A stretch of DNA of 64,000 nucleotides, taken from the NCBI GenBank assembly GCA_021234535.1, contig SFZH01000008.1, positions 16,903,358 to 16,967,357 of the forward strand, in the 5' to 3' direction. Of this stretch, positions 51,689-64,000 are shown in pieces. Position 1 is the first letter of the stretch. Each line of letters opens with the position of its first letter. Both the position numbers and the translations under genes were made by a program. The notes under the pieces were generated by a model. It saw only the letters and a list, made by a program, of their open reading frames with translations, did no database searches and had not been told where the DNA came from. The DNA comes from Stichopus chloronotus. Its lineage: Eukaryota > Echinodermata > Holothuroidea > Aspidochirotida > Stichopodidae.

Positions 51689-52471
51689 TTAAAAAAATTT
51701 CACTTTGAGTGTGCACATGTAAACAAACAGTAAATTCATAGAAATCTTCATCAGTAAAAAACTTTACTTCTTGTGTGACTAACAACAATGTTAGTGACAT
51801 AACTTCATGACAACATAGTGGGAAAATTCACAGTAAGATGCTTCTCCAGGCAATTTTGGACATTTTGAAAAGCACAAACATTGTATTAAATGCTTTCAAG
51901 ATTGATTTAATACACGTAAGTAATACACTCCACATTTTTAGTCAACACATAGACCAGCCAAAAGTATTATAACCTGTGCATGTGGGGATGCACTGTACAG
52001 TACACTACATGCAGTACACTATACAGTTGACAGTACAACTGTAACTTGCATTGATCTTGTTGAAAAATTTTCCTGGCAAACATTTCTACAATTTTTTCCA
52101 AACTTTTGGCAGAGATTCTAGAAAAGAAAAGTTGGCTGGTGGCTAGCCATTGATTTAATGGCACCCTTTGAAACAGACACAATTCTGGTTTACTGCAAAC
52201 TGCACATAAGTTGACACACTGTCCAATACAGTGCTAAGTAGAAAACCATTGTCTCAAGCACATGGGTAGGATGTATCTTACACATTCTTTAATAATAGAT
52301 TTTAATTGACCTAGGAACACCTTGTGCTCAATGTTCTACTGTCAAATATAAGCAGGACAGACCAATCAGAGTTTCACCATGAGGTAACATGAGGTAACTG
52401 AATTTATTCCAAACACTATCCATCCTCAACCACACTCAACAGCCCTTTGGGTGATTTTTGTGGAATACAAT

Positions 52472-52490
52472 GAGGGTCACTGTGACCCTC
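52472..52490. promoter_or_regulatory. Perfect palindrome resembling an estrogen/steroid-receptor element
   Basis: GAGGGTCAC-T-GTGACCCTC contains GGTCA-CTG-TGACC, the IR3 core of the vertebrate estrogen response element. No promoter is identified nearby, so a chance palindrome is quite possible. Confidence 0.25.
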
Positions 52491-53476
52491 CCCCTCATCC
52501 CTCTTCTACTAAAGAATCCACACAAAGTAAGTAGTAACCTTTTCCACATTTGTTTCAACTTTTCATTGGCACAAAACATACTTGGTCCCAAATGACCAAT
52601 AACAAAGACCTGCAGGTAGACTACAAGAGCAACTCCCTCAAGTAAACCTTAATAAAGAATCCCCCAAAACAGTAGAAGAACTGGCAGTCAGAATTTTAAA
52701 ACAAACCCAATGCATGCAAAAAAGTAACATTTTATCTAGGAAAAAATTGATCACCTAAAACAAATAAGAAACAAAGAAAAATATTTTCAGATGGCTTACC
52801 ATGACATCCATCAGTCAGGAGGTTTAATCAAAGCAGAGGATCACTGCAGTAGGCACATGGACAGACACATGTATGTGTTTTGTACAAGCATGTTGAAAAA
52901 CACCTTCCATAATTTAAATGGTAAATTCCTTGCATGGCAGTACTACCCACAAATTCCCTCTCTCTCTCTTCCTCCTGCCACTAATTCATGAGTTATTCTC
53001 CCTTCCTCACTCTATCATCCTGTCTCTGGCTTTGATCTCCCTCTGCCTTGCCTCAACTCTTTTATAGTGTACTGCAGTGCCTCTCCGAACGGGAAAGTCC
53101 CTCTGAGGCTATTTTCGTCCTCTTACGAGAAGGCTGCAACCGAGGTACTGTGAATTGAAAGCACCGCATCTTGACCTGTCGATCACAAATCCAATTGCAC
53201 TGACTTTCATATGAATTGCTTCATCATTCACCCGCACACAGTTCACGGCAGGCAGGATGTGTACAACAACAAGTCCACATTCGGAATGATCGATATTTCC
53301 TGTGACTTGATCTACGCTGGGGTCTGCGTTGTGTGCGTGTGGCTCAAGCTATGAATGAAAACTGCATTGCTCACCAGCGTGTGTGCAAAGTACGCATGTG
53401 CAATAAATGACGAAGTAGTGTAAACTGTGTATGCCCAAAGAGTTGTCTCTCCTCTTGCACAATGCAAACTTTTCAG

Positions 53477-53601
53477 CACATGTGGGCAGGCTTTGTGGAG
53501 CAAAGGACAAACAAAATGAGTGGGCACTGCAGATATTGGCATGGCTGGTTCTGCAAATGAACACGTCCACAAAGGAACATGATTTAATGAAGGGGAGTGA
53601 G
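53477..53601 (+). CDS. Candidate internal exon, unrecognised
   Basis: Between the acceptor aatgcaaacttttcag and the donor gtaggtac, 125 bp are open in one plus-strand frame: two bases, then 41 codons reading HVGRLCGAKDKQNEWALQIL, then further, ending KGSE in phase 0. The composition is mixed and protein-like. The opposite strand is open here too (114 and 73 codons), because this GC-richer stretch has few stops, which weakens the case. No domain is recognised. Confidence 0.17.
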
Positions 53602-56600
53602 GTAGGTACATCACCGTCGTGAGTGGCATTTCATATTTAATATCTGAGACGCACATTGATTGACAAAGCCGTGCTTAGGGAAGGAATACAGGAAGTGGTC
53701 CTACATTATTTACTTTGCTTGTTTAGTTTCTTTCTTTCCATTTTAATAGAACGAGTGAGGGGCAGTTCTGCTGTTCTTGTTCCTTTCATGATGGCAATCA
53801 ACTTAGGTTACAATATGTGTACTCACTATATTTAGATAGTTCAGTACCCTCTTCTACTTGAATGATGTTATAACCCATCACCTCTCTCAGTTTTATGTGG
53901 ACCACAAAGGTGTTACCAAAATATGACTTGGCATTCCTTTAGGTACTCATGAGATTTTTGAAAGAGTTCTATTTGTTTGTTTCTTTACTCTGAAGAGAGC
54001 TAGGAGCACTGTGAACTCTCTTTTGAAAGGGGGTCTGCCTATTTGTTTCTATATTTACTAGCATTCTTCTCATTGGTGTACACACAGTGGTAATACAGTC
54101 ACAACTTGGGAGAGGCTTCTCAAACAACATTGGTATCATTTTTATCATTTTGAAGTGCACATGTTAAGTAAACGGTCCCTGGTTTTTGCAAAGGTAAAAC
54201 AACTTCAAAATGTTTTACACTAGCTGGTCTGCACATGAAAAAGACCTAAATGACACCATTTAGTGAACGAGACAAAAATGTCTCGTTGGGCCACCAGACG
54301 GTTTGTACGATGCAGGTCATGCAGTTGAAGATAAAAGAAACATGACTACATTAGACTCTCTGATAAAATCCCCAAAACTTATTGGTCACCACAGTCATTA
54401 CTGCTCCATCATTTCCCCTTCCCTCACAGATAACCCCCCTCTCCCTTTCTTACCCGATGACCCCTCGCATCACTCCTTCAGCCATATAAAAAACATTCTC
54501 AGACTAGGTAACTGTACAGTAGCTATGCTCAAAATGGACTATCTGGCTCAGAAATTCCATCAAATGTTTCTATTGAAGTCGAAATCGGCAAAAACTCTCT
54601 TCAAGGTGACTTTGGTTACTCCATGGAGTAGAGCATGCTTTTATTGAAAGACCTCCACTTTCTTCTTGTGAACACGACAGAAAAAGCGAAAGAAATGAAA
54701 CGAGCAAATCGCGAGTAACGGTGGCAGCAACTTTCCATGAAAATCTCAAAACAAAAAGCTGCAGCATAAGCAGTCCCTGTCGAAATCAGCTCCGCCTCTA
54801 TTACATCATCCAACTTCAAAACACATTGGGACCTGAGGGTGGCTGTGATTTCTGTTGTGCCGGGACTTTCCACATGCTGTGTTGCGAAAAAAGGGGTTGC
54901 AAAACAACATCTCATGAAAGCATGTCCCTCCTCCTGCATAGGTGGGGTTTTGCAAGCTGTCCGTTCACCTCAGAGGTCAGAGACAATGTGTAAACACTTT
55001 TAACGTCTCTCTTTCTGTTGGCTCTTCTTTTCTTTTTGATTCATTTCCTCCTTTCTTCTTCTTTCCTCGCATAAAAAGATTTCAAGTCCGACACAATCTA
55101 CCGGAATTTGATTCCAAGCTATTCCACCTATCTCTTCTGCAACCATATGCTCACACAACCTACAGTAGTCTATCCCAGCAGTAGGCCAAAACAATCCCCA
55201 CAACTTCCTGGTGTGGGTATTCACCAGTGATTATACTTACCACCTTGCCTCACTAATGCATCCATTTGAGCAGTAGGCCAAAACAAGAACAAAACCAGAA
55301 GGGGGGAACCATCAAAGATCAGATACCTTGCATTGGAGAGTTTCTTTGAGTGCCCTCCGGAGATGGGCAGGATAATTGTCGTCAAAAGAACGAAAATGCG
55401 TCTGTAAAGAATTGTAGCCAAGATCACATACTGTATTAGAGTTCAGAATGATTAGGTGGTGGATGGGGTTAAAGTCAGTTACCCATGGAGAGATGTGCTA
55501 GGCCACTGGGGGTGCAGTGCAAAAAGGAATCTGGCATAGAGTAAGGAAGGTGCATAAATGTGGACGAGGCAGGTGTACTGTAGGGGATGGAAGGTTAAAT
55601 GAAGTAAACTTCCAGGATACCTGGCAAGAACTGCACAGCGACGACATACACGATCTGCATGGTCAAAATCAGACTTCACAGATTCTACTGTAGATTATTG
55701 AAGTAATTCTGTAATTCTACCGAGGGATCATATAATAACATTGTACAGTAAAGGAGATCTTGATTCATCCAAACCCGTTTGGGGATCTTTTGGTCATATT
55801 GTATCATACAGGACCTTTGGTCAGATGTTTTGCTCAAATCTGCTCATGTCTTTTCTTCTATCCTAGCTTTAAGGTACTGTAGACTGAATTTCTCAGTCAT
55901 CACTGCATAGCAGGCTTTTGAACCAGCTTCATCGACATCTGAAAATGTTCAACAGGTACGTGTGCTCTGTTCTCTGTAAAAAAAAATCTCTTTTGAATAT
56001 TTATCTCACACTTAGTCCTCCCATTTTCTTTCGTAAGGTTTCACAATCATGTCTCAAGACATGTACACTATTTCTGATATGACTATACGACGTTTAGGCT
56101 AGGGTCAGAAATATGAAGAAATGTTAGCGTTTCAAGTCTGGTTCACACAATGATTAACTACTGAGATTCAGGTACACTGAACGCTGGATACCACCAGCTA
56201 CATGTAGCCAGTAAAAACTCCCCCTTCACCCATCACCCTATTCTCCTTCTCCCCCTCCCCCCCAAAAAAAAAATGAGAAAAACCCACTTTGAGATTGAAG
56301 CTGGAATATGAGTTGTACTGCTAATCACATGGTCATCTATCTTTGTTCTTTGTCATTGTTTCAGGGAAGAGAAAGTGAGGGGAAAGGTCACTACAGTCCC
56401 TGTCCCAAAATTTGAAAGAGAACTATGCACTCATCTTCCAGATATTTGAATATGAAAATTGTCTCAACATTTTTGTTGGTGCTACAAAATTCTGACTCTC
56501 CAAAAAAGCATTGCAATTAATCACCATTACTTGAAATCAAACAGACCAATTGTACATGGATATGAATATTCATCTATTCAAGTGTAGGGCTTAAACAATG

Positions 56601-56817
56601 TTATTTTGTAGTGAATATGACATATTCTGTGGAATTTGACTTTTCACTGACAAATTTTCCATTCATATTCCAGCTTTTACTATACCAAAAAATCCTTCCC
56701 CAACGCATGCTGGTGCATGATTCAGCCTCCTTACGCCGCCTTAAACTTTACACCGGCGAAAGTTACTAAAGGGATTAAGCATTCTTTATGGGTGGTATAC
56801 ATATACTATTGGTTACT

Positions 56818-57024
56818 TTACCACATGTGTACGCAGTAATTACCACCAATTCTGTGGGTGTACGGATCTCGAGACAGCTCAACGAGATCGTCAGTTAACT
56901 GCATCTCTGAGCCCACTGGTGGAAATGCAGTACGTGGGAGGAAACAACAGGAAGTCTGCCACGATGTTGCAACAAACAAATTAGGCTTTGTTTGCTGGTA
57001 GGATGTTCGAGCAGACGGTGACAT
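56818..57024 (-). other. CpG-richer open region, unrecognised
   Basis: A minus-strand ATG-initiated frame (68 codons) contains MQLTDDLVELSRDPYTHRIG, which ends just before a possible donor (gtaatt) and follows a possible acceptor (catttccaccag). CpG density is higher than in the flanks. It may be a coding or 5' exon; there is no family match. Confidence 0.12.
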
Positions 57025-58857
57025 GATCGTGCAACAGAGCAGGACCGTATCTTCTACAGTAGCATCAAGCAGCGGATGTTTTTAATGTTACAAAGCCTTT
57101 ATAAAGAGCAGCACCATAGCATGAACAGTATGTATGCAAAATTGAACATGTGAGACATATCGCACAGACTTTAGAGTTAGAAAGCATGACGACAATCATG
57201 CACAAGCACGACAAGAAATGAAATCAGAGGATCAATGATGCCCTGATACGTACTTGATACAATCCACAAAGATCACTTTGTTGAGATTATCACTCAGAAT
57301 TAAAACGTGAATCCATTTAACTACAACTGCATGTTTGTGCGGGTTACACTGCTACACAGCTTTCAGGGGCGTACTATTCTTCAAACTATCAACACACTAC
57401 CGATAAGATTGTCATCTGCAAAAGAGGAATTCTTGCTTGAAGATGTTCATGTATAAAGTGAAAAAAATTATCACAATAGTTGTCATACTTAGTCTAACTT
57501 TCATGAGCAGGCTGCTATCACATCCTAGATACTGATTGTTCCTAATTACTGTAATAGGCTACCTCCTTGAAACCATGATTTTCATGCAATTACTAGTACT
57601 GTAAGGTATACTGTATAGCTCTCTGGGATTGTCAGACTGTTTACCCGGTTCCAATGAACAGGGTGTTATGTTTTACAGTGCTTTGAGCAGTTACTGTGTT
57701 TATTATAGATGGATACAAGCACATATTGAACTACATCAGTTACCATTATCGTAACATTTGTTGCGTGATGATGTAGGACTATGGTAAGGATCCATGGCTA
57801 CAGATCAGCTGGGGGACAGCTGCAAAACAATATACCATCACCATTGTTAATTGATGAGAGTGAGTAGAACCATAGGTACCGTACCAACGTTAAATGGGGT
57901 GGCGCATCATGTGGCTATTACAGCATCAATCCCATGCATCAACAGGAAGTTACAGTAACTCTAACCAAACTTGCAGAGCATAAGTCTTAAGCTGATTATG
58001 TACATCTATAGGCAAAAAGTGAAAGCATTGAAATTTTGTGTCCAAAAGTTAAGTATACATATCTTGTAATTGGACCATTCAGTCAGTTTGGGAAAATGAA
58101 GAGGTTTCAGGTGATAAATTCTGTGATACGATTTCAAATGTAATGACAAAAATGCAAAACATGATAAAGTAGTGGTTGAGGGATTTTACTCAACTTAAGC
58201 ATGCGTTTATTTGAACAAGCCACTCAGAAGTACAGTACATGAATAATGAATATTCAATAAGTCAAAACAACTGATCACTGACACTGCAATGAGTTGATCG
58301 GTGTGGGTTATTTGCAAATACAGTGCTTCGTTTAACCAAATACTAAACTTCCCGATACTGATTGGGGAGCGAGGACTGTAGTAAGTAGCATGTTTTTGAC
58401 ACACCAGTGGGACCTGTACTGTAGCATATATGTAGGCACTAAGATTACCACTGATTTTCTTTTTTTTACGTTCGTGTCCATTTTTTAAGTTCTTATGTAA
58501 TATCTGCTGCTTTCAAAGTAGTTTCCTGCATTAAATATGACATATTCCATCCATGAGCAACCTCAGGTGTATGTCTAAGAAATAAAGTGAAGGTCAAACA
58601 TGATCTTATCAATCTGGTTTCCCATACACACGCAATCACTTTAAATCAGGATATAGAGACGAGAAAAATAAGAGCTATTGAAAAACGAAGACAATTTACA
58701 AAGATTCACAAATACACTGCACTCAAAACTGGTATAATACGCATCATGTCACTTTTTCCTTCTCCTTTTCGCATCATCATACCAAACTCCTTCCACTCCC
58801 ACTTATTTTTAGGCCTCTTTTCTTTTTTCTTTTATTTTTCCTCTTTTTTTGTGGCAG

Positions 58858-58997
58858 ATAGTTCCAGGTTGGCTACCAGCATTGTCTGGCAGCACCATGA
58901 TGTGAAGTATGGTATTAAAAACTTTTTCCTGGAAACGACAAATACAGGATGCACTACCAGTAGCTCTGCGAACCCGACAATGCTAGATTACACGTGA
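58858..58997 (+). CDS. Candidate terminal coding exon, unrecognised
   Basis: A very long pyrimidine tract (about 40 of the preceding 50 bases are T or C) ending gtggcag makes a strong acceptor. It is followed by two bases of a split codon and 45 codons to TGA at 58995. The reading is DSSRLATSIVWQHHDVKYGI, later CTTSSSANP, ending MLDYT. The frame also runs open upstream through the tract, but that part is pyrimidine-driven (Phe/Ser/Leu). No upstream exon with a phase-1 donor was identified and no poly-A signal is obvious within 1 kb. The product is not recognised. Confidence 0.25.
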
Positions 58998-59040
58998 CAG
59001 ATACTATGCATCTCTGAGCTGGGCTGGAGTGGTTGCTAAA

Positions 59041-59080
59041 TGCAAGGTCAACTACTACAGTACTGTAGGTTGACCTTGCA
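59041..59080. repeat. 40-nt near-perfect palindrome with AAGGTCA arms
   Basis: TGCAAGGTCAAC, a two-base bulge (TA), the self-complementary CTACAGTACTGTAG, then GTTGACCTTGCA. It would form a long hairpin or cruciform. The arms include AAGGTCA/TGACCTT, the extended monomeric nuclear-receptor half-site. It lies 44 bp past the stop of the candidate terminal exon. Confidence 0.7.
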
Positions 59081-60715
59081 CTTTTGACATTTTATGAATG
59101 AACTTGGTTGCAAACACGTGCATTTTACTCATACAACGCATACATTTTAAATCACTTTGTCACTACACAGAAGTAGACAAATCCTGACCTTCACTTGGTG
59201 TAGAAAGAAAAGTTCATGCAAAAAACAAAAAAAAAAAGATGAAGAACAAAATGGTACATATATCCTCAACTCCTACTAACATTTGCTTCTTTCATTTTAC
59301 AGCCTTTACAATCCAACATGAGATTCTGTGCATAACAATACTATGAATCGATTAATATTTCAAAAGGTTTCGCTGACTGCATGCCGTTGTTGCTCTGTTT
59401 CACAGGTGATGACATAGGAAGTCTGGTGTACATATTTGGTGTGGCACTGAAAGATTCTGTGCTTTGTTTGGGAGAGTGAGAGTCTGAGGGCTTTTTTGCT
59501 TTTTTTTTCCCCTTTCTAGTTCAATTTTTATTCCTTTTGTGGTTCTCTTAAGAAATAACAGTGAACAGTTGATAGGCATCTAAACACTTGCTAGTTAGCA
59601 TAACTTGAAAGGGGAAGTGTGGAACAGTATTTGGCACAACCATCAATGTAATGACGACAGCATGGGCTAACTGTAGTTAATATTTCGATGCTTGATCACG
59701 ATAGTTACCATCAGAGATGCAATCAGATTATAGTTGGAGCATACTGTATGTGCCGGGGAAATAACAAGGAAAACTAACTTTAGACCACAAAATCAGTTTG
59801 AATTAAAAATTACCAAAAGTAACAACCAAAATGCCAAAAGAGAGTTAATACTTCTTCACCCTTTCATCATCTTTGAGATATCCTGATATACATTCCATGC
59901 TCTCTTCCCATGGACCCCCCTGCTGTCTCATGTCCCAACCCCCTGCTGTAGTGTGCACATCCCACCCACTTAAACGTACATCAAATATATGAGAAACATG
60001 GAGCCTACTCCCACACTTTCAGTCTACTGTTAAAAACAAACAGCTTACAGTATATATAGTATGTATACATACAAACCATCTTGGAATGATATGCCACAAA
60101 GGATATACCCAATCTCCATTCAAGATTCAAAAAAAATCCTTAAATCTGCAAGTCATTCAGGACAGGGGAGGCAGGGATTTTAAGGAGAGGAGACAATTTT
60201 CTCCTCTTCTTTTTTTTTTTTTTTTTTTTCAGATAATGTGGAGGCATATACTTATAACCATATACATTCACAATCAAGGCCGTTCACAAGTTAATAACAT
60301 ATGGCAAACAGGAGATGGTTTTTTCTCCTAATGGTGTTTGGGCCCTACAGTATACTTCATCTGCGTAATCTCAGATGGATTGCCTTCGGCAAAGGAATCA
60401 AAAAAGAAAAGAAAACAAGAAAATGCAACATGGAGTACTGCCATCAATCCACCACATCAAAGGCAAACCTGTATTGTATGCAAATCATGTAACTCACAGC
60501 TCATGATTGTTCTTTAATCGAGTATTGTTTTCAAAATTGTAGATTTCAATTATGAAGCGCATCAGCACATCAGCCAATACAAACAAGAATACATACCAAA
60601 CACATAAAAAAAAAAAAAATCAACATACAGCTGAAGTGGACATTAATTGCACATGCAATTTCATTTGTATGCAGTAAATTTTGTGAACGTGATGGTTCCG
60701 GTTTTCATGAATTTT

Positions 60716-60979
60716 TTACACATATTGCACAATCAATGAAGCACAGCAACTTTTGCTGTACATTTCATAAATTCTTGGAATACGGATCTGACTTAAGGCA
60801 CGTGTTACGAGATGAGCGACAGACATAGTAAAGCTGTGCACTGCGGAGAGCATCCAGTCCCGAATTCTAGCCACGCTGGTTTTCGACAGCTGGCTGTCGC
60901 CAGCATTGACGCAAATTGCCAGACCACCGGCTGGAACGCAATTAGATGAAAATCCGTCGAAAAATGTCTGAAAATTCAT
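60716..60979 (-). other. CpG-rich 87-codon open frame, unrecognised
   Basis: The stretch 60770-60970 is clearly CpG-richer than its flanks. The minus strand is open for 87 codons (CVPAGGLAICVNAGD in the first third) and the plus strand for 45 codons from an ATG at about 60811. Low stop density in CpG-rich sequence explains both. It could be a promoter or first exon, or an eroded element. Confidence 0.15.
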
Positions 60980-61777
60980 GAAAATACACTACTGCAATAA
61001 CAAACGCCGACATTTTACCTGATCATTTGATACAAAACGGAGCATTCATCCAGTCCAAAACCGTCATTACTATTACTAGCAAAACTTCCTGAAAGGTATC
61101 CCTGATCACACTATGCTGACAGCCACCACTCAGAAACCTCTAACAAGAACTCTGATCTAAGTCTGTTCCCTTTGAAAGCCATACACACATGTGCAATACT
61201 GTATGTCTGCCACTGTTGCTTTTTTAAGGTATAGCCTACTACATAAATGTAACACTACATTACAGCAAAGCGTGGTATGCAAAGCATAGTTCAATGGTAC
61301 AGAATTTCTCTTTGTGTCAGGATGAGCCAACAAGAGTGACAAATGCCATTTTCCCTCATGTCAGACACTGTACCATGATTAATTGAAATAAAGTTGTGAT
61401 GTAAACTTACCATATCAGTTTGGTAAACTCATATGACCACAAAATTATGCAGAGCCAGTTAATAACCTTATTTGCCCATTTTAACTTGTACATGTACCTA
61501 CTACATATTTACAGTAGCAATAGCAAAGACCACTTTACTCAAACTTCACCATTTTTGAGACTTCGTCTGTGATGAAAAACGCGAACTGCGACAAAAGTGG
61601 TTACTGTTGACAAGAGTGGTTGCTACACATATCTGCAGTTTGTCTCATACAAAGACCACGTCAGAATAACAGAAGGAAACGCTTGGAATATATTTATGAA
61701 AATGAGGCAGAAGTGTTAAACAAACCTCCTCCCAAAGTTTCATTCAGAAATACTGTTTCCTATCCACATAACACACT

Positions 61778-61868
61778 TTTACAGAGAAGGATGCAACCAT
61801 ATTTACAGAGAAGGATGCAGCCATATTTACAGAGAAGGATGCAGCCAGAGAAGGATGCAGCCATATTT
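61778..61868. repeat. 24-bp tandem repeat, ~3.6 copies
   Basis: The unit tttacagagaaggatgcagc plus cata repeats at 61778, 61802 and 61826, with a truncated final copy that restarts at gagaaggatgcagcc. As 24 is eight codons, an ORF (61620-61883) reads LQRRMQPY repeats; no function is implied. Confidence 0.85.
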
Positions 61869-62394
61869 GCCTATGTTGAATGAAAACTCACTTGAGTAAG
61901 TCGAATTACGATGTCACATAACCACTGATAACAGGAACTTTAATATATTTCTTTTGTTTCCTTTACATATATAGTTTCCATAAATCTGCACACACTTGTG
62001 CACATTTTGCGTTGATTACTGAGGTGTATCATGGAATAATCAAATCATTAATACCCTGATTTGAATCTACACATAACAGCTAAAAATATAAGAGCTTTTC
62101 AATCACATGTGGTCAGGGTATGTCATCACAATCTCAGAATGGCAGCTTAATGATTAATTTTTATGAACATTCAAACTGCTATATCGTGGAGAGTAAACAG
62201 CATATTTTAATGAAATTTGGTGATGGCATTCACCATATGTTAGTCTCTCATTTAACATTGTCAAAAGTCCTGACTTTCCTTCTCTCCTTTAAAACAAAAA
62301 TCTTTATAATACCTCACCATCATACAAAATCATGAGGGCCTGTCAATTTGGACAGCAGGTCTTGGGCAATCCTATCTTTTTGTTTTGACATCAG

Positions 62395-62597
62395 AATTTT
62401 CCCAAGAATTTAAAGATGCAAGCGATTCCTCAGCAAACAACAGACTTGACAAGGTACTGTGCAAGCAGGAAATTTTTGTCTACCAAGGTACATGCTACAA
62501 AATGCCCATTTGGAATTTTGCTGACTTAGACCGAAAATTTCAAGTGAAACGTTACAAGTGGTCACAGAGACTGATGCAATGTAATTCCAACCCTTGA
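62395..62597 (+). CDS. Candidate exon, unrecognised
   Basis: The acceptor tatctttttgttttgacatcag precedes an open frame running 67 codons to TGA. It may instead stop at the donor gtactg after 62453, leaving (E)FSQEFKDASDSSANNRLDK. The longer reading adds IFVYQGTCYKMPIWNFADLD and a basic tail, and looks protein-like. Another open frame (63500-63697, ATG to TGA, with an acidic SESSDSETD run) follows on the same strand. Neither is recognised. Confidence 0.18.
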
Positions 62598-63000
62598 GGG
62601 TTTCCTCTGTGGATCAAACAAAATTGTTTACAGTTACGTAACGATTTTGCAGATTTAAGCACCAGCTCGTTACTAAATAGACAAAGGATGGATCTCCAAA
62701 ACTGGAATTTCAAACAAACTATAATTCAGTACTGTAGGACACCTTGACAGCACCTGTACTGTAGGTCTAGAATGATCCCTTAAAGCATGACATACTGCAA
62801 GAGCAAAATAAGCTCATGCTTAGATTCTGTATCGTCTGAATGTTTCCTGGGTGTATGTTATGGCCAGAAGCTACAACTTAAATGCCACGACTGGCAGCTG
62901 TACGCGTCTTCACCACCTCGCTAAATCTGTACCACTATTCTCTACACACGCCAATCTAGCAATCACTGGCATTCTCATGGAAGTACTGACCGATATAACT

Positions 63001-63267
63001 GTGCTCCCATTTGAAGAAGCGTGATGGATCGTGATCTACCACAGCAGATCAAACTCTAACAGGGGGAGCGCGGACTGATGGGAATGAGAGCTGATCAATA
63101 TTGCCAAGCTCTCATTTGAGTGAGCATGGTGGATCTTGATCTATCACGGTGGACCAAACTATAATCATGGGAAAGCAGGTAAACACACTCACACAAAGAT
63201 TAAGATCCAATGATTTTGATCCACTGGGGCAGATCGAGATCCACTGCACAGTTGGCAATGGGAGCAC
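63001..63267. mobile_element. Palindromic MITE-like element, ~267 bp
   Basis: The ends GTGCTCCCATT and AATGGGAGCAC are inverted, and inner parts (tggatc.tgatct.cc.c.g) recur on both sides. A direct internal duplication is also visible: the unit starting at 63001 is echoed from about 63107 (gctctcatttgag..agc, tggatcttgatctatcac, accaaact). It has no ORF and no clear target duplication. Confidence 0.55.
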
Positions 63268-64000
63268 AGGCGATAAATCAAGTGACCTTGCATGGATCTT
63301 ATTATTTTCATTTCTCAGTATTTGTGTGCAGGTATCAGAAATAAAGATGGTGACCAAATGGCTAGTCAACTAGTAAACTTTGGTGACCTTTTCATGCTTT
63401 GCCTTAAGTGTTCATACAACACGTTGATCTAACACACTTGTTCAAATGTAGACGTGGCTCTGGATCAAGTAAATTAACACCTGTGGGGCCAAAAAAGCCA
63501 TGATACACCACATTCACTGGGAACAAGACCAGCTATGTGGCCTTTACTTAACTTCTTTAATAAAAATCACAAAACAAGATTTACATTTTTTACACTATTT
63601 GGAATGTTCTGAAAGCAGTGACAGTGAAACAGACCCAAAAATTAACTTTAACAGTCTCCCTTTCAGTGAACTAAGCAAGCACGAGAGTGTGATCTGAGGT
63701 TGACATTCACAATGCAACATTAAACTCGATCTGCTTTGTTGGGGACTTCTAAAGATACAGTATGGAATCCGTAAGTCTGGACGATGTTTCATACTGCAAC
63801 TCAACTCAAAAGGTACAAATCGTGAAGCCCCAAAACCAACTACCTACCAATGCCAACTAACACTGTAATCAGTAAAGCAAAATGAGAAACCCTTTCCTCT
63901 CCCTCTCCCCTCCCCCCATGCCCTCACCTTGTATCAAAGTGTGAAGTTTGACTATACTATCAAATGACTTCCTGTGATTCATTCAGTCCCTATTACATAA

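Larger units (their letters stand above)
50000..64000. other. Right part of the window: mostly unique AT-rich sequence
   Basis: Outside the elements and weak exon candidates listed, this 14 kb shows only AT-rich unique sequence with homopolymer runs, for example a T run near 60210-60230 and an A run near 60607-60620. A plus-strand frame at 50729-51082 (117 codons) and antisense-overlapping frames at 54616-54993 are unrecognised and compatible with chance. No tRNA, rRNA or transposase was seen. Confidence 0.5.

Noticed and set aside
53312..53656. 114- and 73-codon minus-strand ORFs
   Set aside because: The region is open in several frames at once because it is GC-richer; no family match.
54616..54993. 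Antisense-overlapping frames of 107 and 90 codons
   Set aside because: Mutually exclusive readings of the same DNA with no splice or domain support.

Overview
The window looks like AT-rich, intron- and repeat-dominated genomic DNA from a metazoan, most likely a marine invertebrate. That is inferred from texture only: no operons, no long ORFs, GT-AG splice signals, many minisatellites, several MITE-like elements and microsatellites. The species cannot be named from what I can see. Almost all of the roughly 60-110 aa open frames behave as chance ORFs.

The one gene I can support well is on the minus strand. Two exons (22752-22902, then 1-153, which runs off the left edge) splice in phase across a 22.6 kb intron. 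Together they encode the start of an NlpC/P60-like papain-fold domain: a GVPY motif, then a D-C-C-G-L-V catalytic-cysteine motif. A possible 5' coding exon with compatible phase is at 43133-43261. A CpG-rich cluster with three CRE-like sites at 30598-30830 could be a promoter, on either strand.

Other exon-sized open stretches with good splice signals are listed at low confidence. On the minus strand these are 35818-35887, 36090-36140, 46816-46952 and 48381-48430. On the plus strand they are 10367-10435, 53477-53601, 58858-58997 and 62395-62597. None has a recognised product.

Repeats dominate the rest. From left to right: a 42-bp-type minisatellite of about 1.9 kb (7755-9697); a MITE-like family flanked by TTAA (15950-16317, with a decayed copy at 13426-13748); an 88-bp array (17091-17589); two separate arrays of one ~140-bp monomer carrying TGACCTTTGACCT, a textbook DR1 nuclear-receptor sequence (20001-20760 and 40150-41460); an ACTCGT-rich stretch next to the second exon (21930-22720); a (TA)n tract (24643-24679); a TGTCCT-rich stretch (27340-28215); a large ATC/CAT microsatellite (44452-44933); a second TTAA-flanked element (51090-51688); and a palindromic element (63001-63267). 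A dispersed inverted-repeat family with ~40-bp arms recurs whole or in part in at least eight places. No rRNA, tRNA gene, CRISPR array or intact transposase was seen.
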